Made by a program: the position numbers and the translations under genes | Notes under the pieces: generated by a model | The model's input: the letters and a program-made list of their open reading frames with translations, nothing else | What the model was told of the DNA's origin: nothing | The model's database searches: none | Source of the DNA: a virus | IMG/VR virus record: IMGVR_UViG_3300032308_000741 | Coordinates: 1-32,873 of that record | Strand: one strand, 5' to 3' | DNA length: 32,873 bases | Shown here: in pieces, positions 13,325-19,957 of the stretch | Layout: the number at the start of each line of letters is the position of its first letter | How positions within the stretch are numbered: position 1 is the first letter of the stretch

Positions 13325-13533
13325 CAAAAATTAAATTTATTTGCGAACAAGATGATTGTGATTATTTAGAAGTTATTAAATGTGATAATTCAATAGATAT
13401 TTTTATTACTAAAAAAATTTCTGAAGAAAATTGCAATATTGAAGAATCTTTATCAGTTAATTTAAATATTGATGATGTTAAATTATTAATTTATTTATTG
13501 AATAATTTAGTTAGTAAAATAGAAAAAAATTGA
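13321..13533 (+). CDS. Small acidic protein of unknown function (70 aa)
   Basis: ATG at 13321 is chosen over an in-frame GTG at 13303, which lies inside hairpin 2 of the leader. The 70 residues are acidic with several cysteines in the first half (FICEQDDCDYLEVIKCD) and a helical end (VKLLIYLLNNLVSKIEKN). Base composition is very AT-rich even for this genome. No recognised family. Expression may be controlled by the structured leader just upstream. Confidence 0.55.
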   Translation: MTKIKFICEQDDCDYLEVIKCDNSIDIFITKKISEENCNIEESLSVNLNIDDVKLLIYLLNNLVSKIEKN

Positions 13534-13535
13534 AA

Positions 13536-14348
13536 ATGAGTTACATTAAATTAGACAGGGATTTACTTTATAGTTATTGCTTCGCTAATCCTAATCATTT
13601 AAAAATTTGGATTTGGTTGTTGATTAAAGCTAACTTTAAGAATGCCTTTATTCCTATTAATTTAGGTAAAGGATATAAGACAATTGAAATAAAAAGAGGT
13701 CAATTAATCTATGGTAGAAACAAGGCAGAAGATGAACTTGGATTGAATGGAAGTTTAATTGATAGGACTTTAAAAGAATTTGAGAATTTAGGGCAAATTA
13801 AACGTGAAGTGAGCAGCCATTATTCAGTCATAACTATTTGTAATTATGATAGTTATCAAAGCAAATCGGATGAACTTGAACAGGCTATGAACAACCAATG
13901 CACAACCAATGCACAACAAATGAACAACACGTGCGCAACAAATGAACAACACGTGAACATATATAAAGAAGAATTAGAAGAAAAAGAAAGTAAAGAAGAA
14001 AGAGAAGTTAGTAGTGCGATTTGTTTAAAAAATTCAAATTTGTTTAGGAAGCCTAAAGTTCCAAGCCTGGAAGAAGTCCAAATGAATTTTGTTAGTTGCG
14101 GTGGAAATAAAGAAATGGCTGAAGCATTTTTCAACAAGCATAGTGCAGTTGATTGGTTTATGAAAGGTTCACCGATAACAAACTATAAAACTTTAATACC
14201 TAATTTTATTAAAATTTATAACGAAAATGAATCAAAATCAAAATCTAATAAAACAAGACAACAAACTACCAACGAATCACTTGAGTACATCCAAGCAAAA
14301 GGTGCTGAACTCTATGCCAAGCTATATGGCTCCAATAATGAAGGCTAA
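13536..14348 (+). CDS. Replication initiator / replisome organiser, O-like
   Basis: A 270-residue protein starting MSYIKLDRDLL; the ATG at 13536 is preferred to a TTG at 13530. Residues 1-110 are a winged-helix domain typical of phage replication organisers: NHLKIWIWLLIKANF, GQLIYGRNKAEDELG, a recognition-helix region with LIDRTLKEFENLGQI, and SVITICNYDSYQ. A low-complexity linker (about 119-160, rich in N, Q, T, E and K) follows, then a C-terminal helical part like those that recruit helicase or primase. The linker DNA holds six 11-bp iterons, as the origin lies within gene O of phage lambda. It presumably binds its own gene's iterons and loads the host helicase. Confidence 0.75.
   Translation: MSYIKLDRDLLYSYCFANPNHLKIWIWLLIKANFKNAFIPINLGKGYKTIEIKRGQLIYGRNKAEDELGLNGSLIDRTLKEFENLGQIKREVSSHYSVITICNYDSYQSKSDELEQAMNNQCTTNAQQMNNTCATNEQHVNIYKEELEEKESKEEREVSSAICLKNSNLFRKPKVPSLEEVQMNFVSCGGNKEMAEAFFNKHSAVDWFMKGSPITNYKTLIPNFIKIYNENESKSKSNKTRQQTTNESLEYIQAKGAELYAKLYGSNNEG
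13891..13956 (+). repeat. Six tandem 11-bp iterons: candidate replication origin
   Basis: Units ACAACCAATGC (twice), ACAACAAATGA, ACAACACGTGC, GCAACAAATGA and ACAACACGTGA, head to tail with no gaps, 11 bp being about one helical turn. Units 3-4 and 5-6 form a nearly exact 22-bp repeat. A purine- and AT-rich stretch follows (13957-14010), as a melting region would. The array lies in the linker-coding part of the O-like gene, the same arrangement as the lambda origin. Origin function is inference. Confidence 0.7.
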
Positions 14349-15048
14349 AGAATCTGGAATTCCATTCAAACAAATGACACCTGAAGAATTAAAACTTTCT
14401 GCTTATTCGCTAATCATAAAAATGAACGTAATCACAGGTTGGAACATTTTAGACAAAAATTTGCTTGATATTTTTGCAGAACAACTTTCTTTAAAACTTC
14501 AGGAATCTTATTCATTCCTAAATACAAATGAGATAGAATATGCCTTCAGAAACTTTACTATCAATGATTGGGGTAAAAACTTTAATCTAACGGCCTTAGA
14601 TGACGTTTTAAAGCCTTATCTTACTTTAAGAAGGGAATTACACACAAACGAAACAAAAGCCAAAATTTCGCTTCCAATGGCTTCTAATGAAATATCACAA
14701 AAAGAAATGATTCAAGACGTTGAAGAATATCTTGCTAAAAATACTTTAGAGATTAATTTAATACCTATCTTTATTTATGAATATGCTGAAAAGTTAGGAT
14801 ATATAAATTTGAGTAAAGAAGAAAAGCTAAAGATATATGATGAAGCTAAAAGTTATCGGCAAAGGGAATTAAGTTCAAACGCAAAATCTAATAGGATTGA
14901 TGACATTATGGCTAATAATATGTTTTTTGAAATGGTTAAAAAGAATGAGATAACCGATGAAGAAAAATTCAGGTTGCAAAATTTGAGCAAAAAAATAGCA
15001 TTTAAAAAATTTTATGAGAGCAAAAAAAATAGACCTGCCGAAACTTAA
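14227..15048 (+). CDS. Replication-module protein, helicase-loader position (273 aa)
   Basis: A 273-residue helical protein after the initiator. Homologous-looking parts are SGIPFKQMTPEELKLSAYSLI (about 43-63) and NEIEYAFRNFTINDWGKNFNL (about 100-120), a pattern I associate with replication-region genes of Bacteroidetes phages that have no known biochemistry. By position it could be a helicase loader, though no Walker A motif is present. The first ATG (14227) overlaps the initiator by 122 bases; starts at 14314, 14326 or 14338 would give a shorter overlap, and the first 29 residues are low in complexity, so the start is uncertain. Confidence 0.6.
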   Translation: MNQNQNLIKQDNKLPTNHLSTSKQKVLNSMPSYMAPIMKAKESGIPFKQMTPEELKLSAYSLIIKMNVITGWNILDKNLLDIFAEQLSLKLQESYSFLNTNEIEYAFRNFTINDWGKNFNLTALDDVLKPYLTLRRELHTNETKAKISLPMASNEISQKEMIQDVEEYLAKNTLEINLIPIFIYEYAEKLGYINLSKEEKLKIYDEAKSYRQRELSSNAKSNRIDDIMANNMFFEMVKKNEITDEEKFRLQNLSKKIAFKKFYESKKNRPAET

Positions 15049-15376
15049 AAAGAAAGCACAAGAAGTTTTTAATAAATGGATTCGTGAAAGGGATAAGAAT
15101 TTAGGGTGCATTTCTTGTGGTGGTAAAATAGACCACGCAGGACATTACTTCAGTTCAGGTCATTATTCACTACTAACGTTTGACGAAACTAATGTCAATG
15201 GTCAATGTTTAAGGTGTAATAACTTCCTTCACGGAAACTTGATTCATTACAGGATGGGATTAGTTGAAAGGTATGGAGATGCTAAAGTTTATGAATTAGA
15301 AAGTAAGAGCAGGAACAATATTAAGAAATGGGATAGGGTAGAACTTGAAGATATAATAACCAAATACAAAATCTAA
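15014..15376 (+). CDS. ninG: NinG/Rap-like recombination endonuclease
   Basis: A 120-residue protein with the lambda NinG (Rap) pattern: helix RERDKNLGCISCGGKIDHAGHYFSSGH-type block with Cys32, Cys35, His41 and His44, then FDETNVNGQCLRCNNFLHGN with Cys65 and Cys68, then YRMGLVERYG. NinG binds and cuts branched recombination intermediates such as D-loops and Holliday junctions. The zinc-binding cysteines and histidines are all present. It is shorter than lambda NinG (204 residues), keeping mainly the conserved core. It overlaps the previous gene by 35 bases and pairs functionally with the ERF protein. Confidence 0.85.
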   Translation: MRAKKIDLPKLKKKAQEVFNKWIRERDKNLGCISCGGKIDHAGHYFSSGHYSLLTFDETNVNGQCLRCNNFLHGNLIHYRMGLVERYGDAKVYELESKSRNNIKKWDRVELEDIITKYKI

Positions 15377-15388
15377 AACAATCTAAAA

Positions 15389-16372
15389 ATGAATGTACTT
15401 TCTTTATTTGATGGCATGAGCTGCGGTCAACAGGCATTGCAAAGATGCGGATTTAAGGTTGACAATTACTTTGCAAGTGAGATTGATAAATATGCTATTA
15501 AAGTTACAATGTCAAACTATCCAAACACACAGCAACTTGGATCTGTTGTTGATGTGAATGGTTATGATTTACCAAAGATTGACTTACTTATTGGAGGCAG
15601 TCCGTGCCAGTCATTCTCATTTGCCGGCAAACGCAAAGGGATGTCAACAAAGGATGAGCAGGAAATACTTATACTTGGTCATTACCTACAACTTAAAAAA
15701 GAGGGATTTGAGTTTGAGGGGCAATCTTATTTGTTTTGGGAATATATGCGACTACTAAATGAGTTAAGGTCAAAAAATCCTGATGTGTTTTTTTTGCTTG
15801 AGAATGTTGAGATGGGTGAGAAATGGGAGAAGGTTTTGAGTAAAGCAATTGGTGTCAATGGTATACACATCAATTCAGCTTTGGTGTCAGCACAAAATCG
15901 CAAACGCATATACTGGACAAATATTGGTATGCAACCATCAGGATTGTTTGGTGATATGCAAAGCATAATTGAGCAACCAAGAGACAAAGGGATATTGTTA
16001 AAGGATGTGCTTGAGGATGAGGTTGGTGAGAAGTATTTTTTGAGTGAAAAATCATATTGTTTGGATAATGGCAATACAAATGCGGTTGAGGTAATACCAA
16101 TGGACTACCGATATGATGAGGGATTTAGGCCGCGTGAGAATGGCAAAAGTCCTACATTGACAATTACCAATGACAGCAATAGTGCATCAGGTAAAGCATT
16201 GGCAAAAATCAATAACCGCATCCGCCGCCTAACACCAATTGAATGTGAGAGGTTGCAGACGGTAGCAGACAATTATACTTCATCAGTTTCAGATAGCCAA
16301 AGATATAAGATGCTTGGTAATGGATGGACTATTGATGTTATTTGTCACATTTTAAATTATTTAAAAAATTGA
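15389..16372 (+). CDS. C5 cytosine DNA methyltransferase
   Basis: A 327-residue methyltransferase that transfers a methyl group from S-adenosylmethionine to carbon 5 of cytosine. Motif I LSLFDGMSCGQQAL (4-17), motif IV GGSPCQSFSFAG (69-80) with catalytic Cys73, motif VI LENVEM (137-142), motif VIII QNRKRIYWTNI (169-179), and motifs IX-X (RRLTPIECERLQ; YKMLGNGWTIDVI) are all intact. The recognition part between VIII and IX is short. No restriction enzyme is nearby, so it is an orphan enzyme, probably shielding phage DNA. Its codon use differs from neighbours: many GAG and CGC codons where the rest uses GAA and AGA, which suggests recent transfer. Confidence 0.93.
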   Translation: MNVLSLFDGMSCGQQALQRCGFKVDNYFASEIDKYAIKVTMSNYPNTQQLGSVVDVNGYDLPKIDLLIGGSPCQSFSFAGKRKGMSTKDEQEILILGHYLQLKKEGFEFEGQSYLFWEYMRLLNELRSKNPDVFFLLENVEMGEKWEKVLSKAIGVNGIHINSALVSAQNRKRIYWTNIGMQPSGLFGDMQSIIEQPRDKGILLKDVLEDEVGEKYFLSEKSYCLDNGNTNAVEVIPMDYRYDEGFRPRENGKSPTLTITNDSNSASGKALAKINNRIRRLTPIECERLQTVADNYTSSVSDSQRYKMLGNGWTIDVICHILNYLKN

Positions 16373-16373
16373 A

Positions 16374-16381
16374 TACATTTG
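16374..16381 (+). promoter_or_regulatory. Possible -7 promoter box (TACATTTG) before the sigma-like gene
   Basis: Exact TAnnTTTG match two bases after the methyltransferase stop. It ends five bases before the ATG at 16387, so a transcript from it would have almost no leader. The -33 side is weak (T's near 16350-16353). Tentative. Confidence 0.3.
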
Positions 16382-16386
16382 TATAA

Positions 16387-16902
16387 ATGACCAATTGTCA
16401 TAAATACATTTTAGAGATTTACCAATCTAAAAGGGTTACCGAAATCCTAAAGAAAATTTACCCCCAAGATTTAAGGGATGACCTGAAACAAGAACTTGCA
16501 CTTACTTTGTTCAATATGGACTGCAAGAAAATAGTAAATCTGAATTTCAAGAATGAACTTCTTTCCTATTCAATCAAAACATTGTGGTTAATGGCAACTT
16601 CTTCTACAAGTCCTTTCTTCTACAAGTACAAAAAAAATGATTTAGACAAAGCTATTAAGTACCTGGAAAGCCAACAAGGAAAAGCACTTGGAGAAAAGGA
16701 AGCAAACATTGCTAAAAAGATATTGCTAAAAAAGATTGACAAATCAGCAAATGATGCACACGAAGCTATAATCTTTAACAAATATGTTGAACTTAATTCT
16801 TGTGTAGAGGTTGCAAAGTATTTCAACATTCCAAAAGACCACGTTTATAGTGTAGTTAGGAATTGCAAAGAACAATTAAAAAAAGCTATCAATAATGATT
16901 AG
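16387..16902 (+). CDS. Phage sigma-70-like factor
   Basis: A 171-residue protein with the layout of a small sigma factor. Residues about 24-90 resemble region 2: DLRDDLKQELALTLF, then LLSYSIKTLWLMATSSTSPFFYKYKK. Residues about 130-165 resemble region 4, a helix-turn-helix (SCVEVAKYFNIPKDHVYSVVRN) followed by a basic helix. It would bind host RNA polymerase and direct it to phage promoters, probably those of the packaging and structural genes that follow. Region 2 is weak, so another DNA-binding role is possible. It overlaps the next gene by eight bases. Confidence 0.65.
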   Translation: MTNCHKYILEIYQSKRVTEILKKIYPQDLRDDLKQELALTLFNMDCKKIVNLNFKNELLSYSIKTLWLMATSSTSPFFYKYKKNDLDKAIKYLESQQGKALGEKEANIAKKILLKKIDKSANDAHEAIIFNKYVELNSCVEVAKYFNIPKDHVYSVVRNCKEQLKKAINND

Positions 16903-17134
16903 TAACATTTTAGCAGCGTTCTTATTTAGTTATTATTTTGTGAACATAGCAGGGATTCCGAATGCAGTAAAGAAAGGATTTTCAATGATGCCTCATCAAA
17001 GAATAAAGCCTTTTGATTGTGTAACTTGTTTATCGGTTTGGTCTGCAGTTGCTTTGTATTTCTTACCTTCTGAACTATCTAATTTTTTAACAATCATTTT
17101 CGGTGCAGGATTCATCGGAAGCAAAATCAAATAA
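16895..17134 (+). CDS. Small membrane protein with a CxxC motif (79 aa)
   Basis: Two hydrophobic segments, about 4-20 (NILAAFLFSYYFVNIAG) and 50-74 (SAVALYFLPSEL, then FLTIIFGAGFIG), flank a polar loop with KPFDCVTCLSVW (39-50). The cysteine pair and following Trp recall DUF1360-like membrane proteins. It may be an integral inner-membrane protein with a metal-binding or redox pair. The function is unknown. Confidence 0.6.
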   Translation: MISNILAAFLFSYYFVNIAGIPNAVKKGFSMMPHQRIKPFDCVTCLSVWSAVALYFLPSELSNFLTIIFGAGFIGSKIK

Positions 17135-17136
17135 CA

Positions 17137-17352
17137 ATGACATCAATAGAATTTCTATTTAAAGAACTATGGGAAACTCCAAAAGATAAATTTGAATGGT
17201 GCTTTATATTAAATAAAGCCAAAGAAATGCACAACAAAGAAATAGAAATATCAGATGAAGAAATAAAGAAAGCCGCCAACAATCCCAATAATGATGGATA
17301 TTGTTTTCAAGAAGGTGCAAGATGGTATCGTGAACAATTAAAACAAATATAA
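17137..17352 (+). CDS. Small protein of unknown function (71 aa)
   Basis: Two bases after the previous stop and one-base overlap with the next start. A charged helical protein (ELWETPKDKFEWCFILNKAKEM) with a C-terminal stretch YCFQEGARWYREQL. No known family; no membrane segment. Operon position is the main clue. Confidence 0.55.
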   Translation: MTSIEFLFKELWETPKDKFEWCFILNKAKEMHNKEIEISDEEIKKAANNPNNDGYCFQEGARWYREQLKQI

Positions 17353-17552
17353 TGGTTAAAATAACTGACATACTGGATAAGATGCTTATTGAATTTAATG
17401 CTTCAGATAATAGCGAATTTATAATGAGTGAAGCCAACGTAATAAAACTATCTGAAGAACTTGGAGTTCCCGATTCAGTAGTAATAGATTACAAAGGAAT
17501 GATTATAACTGCAATGGAAGGATGCGATGAATTCAAAATTTACCTTCGTTAA
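17352..17552 (+). CDS. Small acidic protein of unknown function (66 aa)
   Basis: ATG overlaps the previous stop by one base. An acidic helical protein; KLSEELGVPDSVVIDYKGMI in the middle looks like a short helix-turn-strand. No recognised domain. It ends 25 bases before the glycosyltransferase gene. Confidence 0.5.
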   Translation: MVKITDILDKMLIEFNASDNSEFIMSEANVIKLSEELGVPDSVVIDYKGMIITAMEGCDEFKIYLR

Positions 17553-17577
17553 TTAAACAAGAGTAAAAAATACACTT

Positions 17578-18588
17578 ATGAAAATATTAGGATTAGGTGG
17601 TAGAATGTCAGGTTGTACTTTTCACAGGGTTACGCTTCCTTTGGCTTATATGAATGGAATCAAAGGAATGGTTACTGATATTCCTACCTATGAGATTTTA
17701 GAACAAGGATGGGATATTATCTTCTATAACAGGCTTTCTGCTTTAGATGCTGATTGGGTTGAAGTCAAAAAGCAAATGAATGTAAAGATAGTTATGGATA
17801 TGGATGACGATTGGGTTCTTCCACCGAACCATATGAACTATGAATCCTATCTTGAAAAGAAACCTATAATAGAAAATAACTTAAGCGAAGCACACTTAAT
17901 AACTTGCACCAATGAAAAACTTGCTGAAAAGATTTATCCGTTCAATCCAAATGTCTTGGTTATTCCTAACGCTATACCTTACGGACATCATCAGTTTACG
18001 GATGCAAAAAAAGAAGATGAAAGGATAAGGATATTTTGGGCAGGTGGATGTACGCATCAACACGACCTTGAAATACTTAAATACCCACTTCAAAGATTAA
18101 AACCATTCAGCGATAAAATTAAAATGGTTTTAGGTGGATATACTGATTCAGACCCTTATTCAAAATACATTTGGGATAAGATGTTCAATTCATTTACTTG
18201 TAATGGTCAACTGCCTTGGACTAAATTAGGTGGACTTGAACCTATAAATTATATGGGTTTATATGAGTACGCAGATATTATGCTTGTGCCTTTAGAGAAT
18301 TCAGAATGGCATTCCTGCAAGTCAAACCTTAAACTATTAGAAGCAGCAGCAAAGAAAGTTCCTGTAATAGTTTCAAATGTAGAACCTTATTCAAGGGATA
18401 AAGATGCTCCTGTTTTTTGGGTGAATAGCCAAAAGGATTGGTACATACATTTAAAAGATTTAATTTTGAATCCGAATAAACGATTAGAATATGGCGAGAA
18501 AATCCACGAATGGGCAAAGTCAAAGTATAACCTCATTGACATCAACGAAGGAAGAAAAGCCGCATTTGACAATCTTGTCAAAGCATAA
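17578..18588 (+). CDS. Glycosyltransferase, GT4-like (GT-B fold)
   Basis: A 336-residue protein. The first half is a Rossmann-like domain starting MKILGLGGRMSGCTFHRV, with the acidic turn VMDMDDDWVLP (72-82) seen in phage-borne glycosyltransferases. The second half carries IFWAGG (152-157) and the group-1 signature around SNLKLLEAAAKKVPVIVSN (249-267), where Glu255 corresponds to the sugar-nucleotide-binding acid of GT4 enzymes. It should move a sugar from a nucleotide donor to an unknown acceptor. With the next three genes it forms a likely sugar-modification cassette. The target may be virion protein, host surface glycan or DNA. Confidence 0.82.
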   Translation: MKILGLGGRMSGCTFHRVTLPLAYMNGIKGMVTDIPTYEILEQGWDIIFYNRLSALDADWVEVKKQMNVKIVMDMDDDWVLPPNHMNYESYLEKKPIIENNLSEAHLITCTNEKLAEKIYPFNPNVLVIPNAIPYGHHQFTDAKKEDERIRIFWAGGCTHQHDLEILKYPLQRLKPFSDKIKMVLGGYTDSDPYSKYIWDKMFNSFTCNGQLPWTKLGGLEPINYMGLYEYADIMLVPLENSEWHSCKSNLKLLEAAAKKVPVIVSNVEPYSRDKDAPVFWVNSQKDWYIHLKDLILNPNKRLEYGEKIHEWAKSKYNLIDINEGRKAAFDNLVKA

Positions 18589-18607
18589 GCACTACTATGA
18601 TTTTTAT

Positions 18608-18772
18608 ATGAGAACAGGCGAAGTAGTTAATTTTTGGCATCACGTTCAAGAGGAAATACTAAACGCTTACAAGGTAGAGTTTCCACATTATCACTACCAA
18701 AGAACTTGTCCTGTTTGTGTAGCAGAATTTTTAGTTAGAGTTTATACTTGGTACGAAAAACAAATACAATGA
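18608..18772 (+). CDS. Small conserved phage protein with a CxxC pair (54 aa)
   Basis: The open frame extends upstream through a TTG at 18575 to an ATG at 18491, but that part overlaps the glycosyltransferase gene and looks like its shadow. I take ATG 18608 as a conservative start; TTG 18575 is possible because the residues HKHYYDFYMRTGEV read naturally. The product has a conserved-looking FPHYHYQRTCPVCVAEFL segment and RVYTWYEK at the end, a pattern I have seen in small phage proteins. Possibly binds zinc with a partner. ATGA overlap with the next gene. Confidence 0.55.
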   Translation: MRTGEVVNFWHHVQEEILNAYKVEFPHYHYQRTCPVCVAEFLVRVYTWYEKQIQ

Positions 18773-19449
18773 ACGAATTTTTCCATTCAGGAGCAACAGG
18801 TGACATAATATTTTCACTACCTACAATAAAAGCAATGGGTGGTGGGAAGTTATATATTACAAACTTTGACAAGCAAAGGTCTGAATCTATAAAAAGATTA
18901 ATTGAAGTTCAGCCTTACATAACTGAAGTAGAAATAAGGGATGGTTGGAGTCCTGGATATGACCTTAACCGATTCAGAGATTACGCTTCACACAATAACA
19001 ATTTAGTTGAAGCACATTTCAGAGGTCAGAATATACCTATAGACCCAACGTGGAAAGAAGGATGGTTAACTTTACCTGAACCTAACTTTGAACTATTCCC
19101 TACTAAAAAATATTCAGTAATTAACAGAACAACAAACTACGCAGACCCAAATTTTAATTGGGCAAAAGAAGTTGAATATCTTAAAACAATTTCGGATGAA
19201 GTTTACTTTTTAGGTTACTTTAAGGAGTGGCAGTTATTTAATAATATTTTCGGAACTGATATAAACTTTGTAGATTTAGATTTCCTTGAAGGTGCTTACT
19301 TCATAAAGAACGCAGTAATGTTTTCAGGTTGCTATTCTTGTTGGTCAACTATAGCGATGGGATTAGGATTAACTTATAGATTAGAACAAGCACCTGGACA
19401 TACCTGTTCTTCATTATTAGAACCAAGAGAAACAATTATAAATGTATAG
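18769..19449 (+). CDS. Heptosyltransferase-like protein (GT9-like)
   Basis: A 226-residue protein from the ATG at 18769, which overlaps the previous stop; an upstream TTG is less likely. It opens with FFHSGATGDIIFSLPTIKAMGGG (4-26), the glycine-rich donor-side loop typical of GT9 ADP-heptose:LPS heptosyltransferases. It has YFLGYF and FSGCYSCWSTIAMGLG (about 186-201), matching the S-x-x-x-H/AMG site of that family. It is shorter than bacterial heptosyltransferases (about 320-350 residues), as phage members often are. It probably acts with the GT4-like enzyme at 17578. Activity is unproven. Confidence 0.68.
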   Translation: MNEFFHSGATGDIIFSLPTIKAMGGGKLYITNFDKQRSESIKRLIEVQPYITEVEIRDGWSPGYDLNRFRDYASHNNNLVEAHFRGQNIPIDPTWKEGWLTLPEPNFELFPTKKYSVINRTTNYADPNFNWAKEVEYLKTISDEVYFLGYFKEWQLFNNIFGTDINFVDLDFLEGAYFIKNAVMFSGCYSCWSTIAMGLGLTYRLEQAPGHTCSSLLEPRETIINV

Positions 19450-19957
19450 CCAAGCAAGACAGGATGAGTTTGTTCTTCATATGATGAACGGCAAAGTAGG
19501 GGAATATTTAGAAGTAGGTGCTTCGCATCCTATTGACATAAACAATACTTTCCTTTTAGAGCAGCACGGATGGACAGGTTTAAGTATAGATATAGACGAT
19601 TCCTGCAAACAAGTATGGCAAGAGAAACGAAAGAATCCTTTAATTATTGCAGATGCTTTAACCTTTGATTATCCACAAAAGGAAAGAATAGATTACCTTC
19701 AAATAGATGTAGACCCATCAGAAGTAAGTTTCAAAGCACTTCTTCAGATACTTAAAAGCAAAACAAGATTTTCAATAATAACCTACGAAACCGATGCTTA
19801 CGCTGATATGACCTATGTTCAACCAAGTAGGCAGTTATTACAAAGCGAAGGTTACAAACTTATTTATCCTGATGTTCTTTGTGGCTTCGGTCCATTTGAA
19901 GATTGGTATATTGATGAATCAGTAATTAATGCAGAACTTTTTAAAACATTTAAATGA
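19442..19957 (+). CDS. FkbM-family methyltransferase
   Basis: A 171-residue protein with the S-adenosylmethionine-binding start of FkbM enzymes: QARQDEFVLHMM, then GEYLEVGASHPIDINNT (17-33) and GWTGLSIDID (42-51), followed by IDYLQIDVD (about 81-89). These methylate oxygen atoms, often on sugars of surface glycans. It overlaps the GT9-like gene by eight bases, so a sugar added by the transferases may be methylated here. The next gene starts four bases inside its end. Family call is good, substrate unknown. Confidence 0.78.
   Translation: MYSQARQDEFVLHMMNGKVGEYLEVGASHPIDINNTFLLEQHGWTGLSIDIDDSCKQVWQEKRKNPLIIADALTFDYPQKERIDYLQIDVDPSEVSFKALLQILKSKTRFSIITYETDAYADMTYVQPSRQLLQSEGYKLIYPDVLCGFGPFEDWYIDESVINAELFKTFK

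Noticed and set aside
13856-14137. Minus-strand frame of 93 codons opposite the initiator gene
   Set aside because: Its Cys/Ser/Leu-rich product is the antisense of the iterons and the GAA/AAA-rich linker; no leader or promoter.
15558-16100. Extra frames on both strands inside the cytosine methyltransferase gene
   Set aside because: Shadows of a gene with higher GC and fewer stops; the methyltransferase frame has all motifs.
18491-18607. Upstream extension of the 54-residue CxxC protein
   Set aside because: It overlaps the glycosyltransferase end for almost 100 bases and reads as a low-complexity S/T/K shadow; a TTG start at 18575 remains possible.
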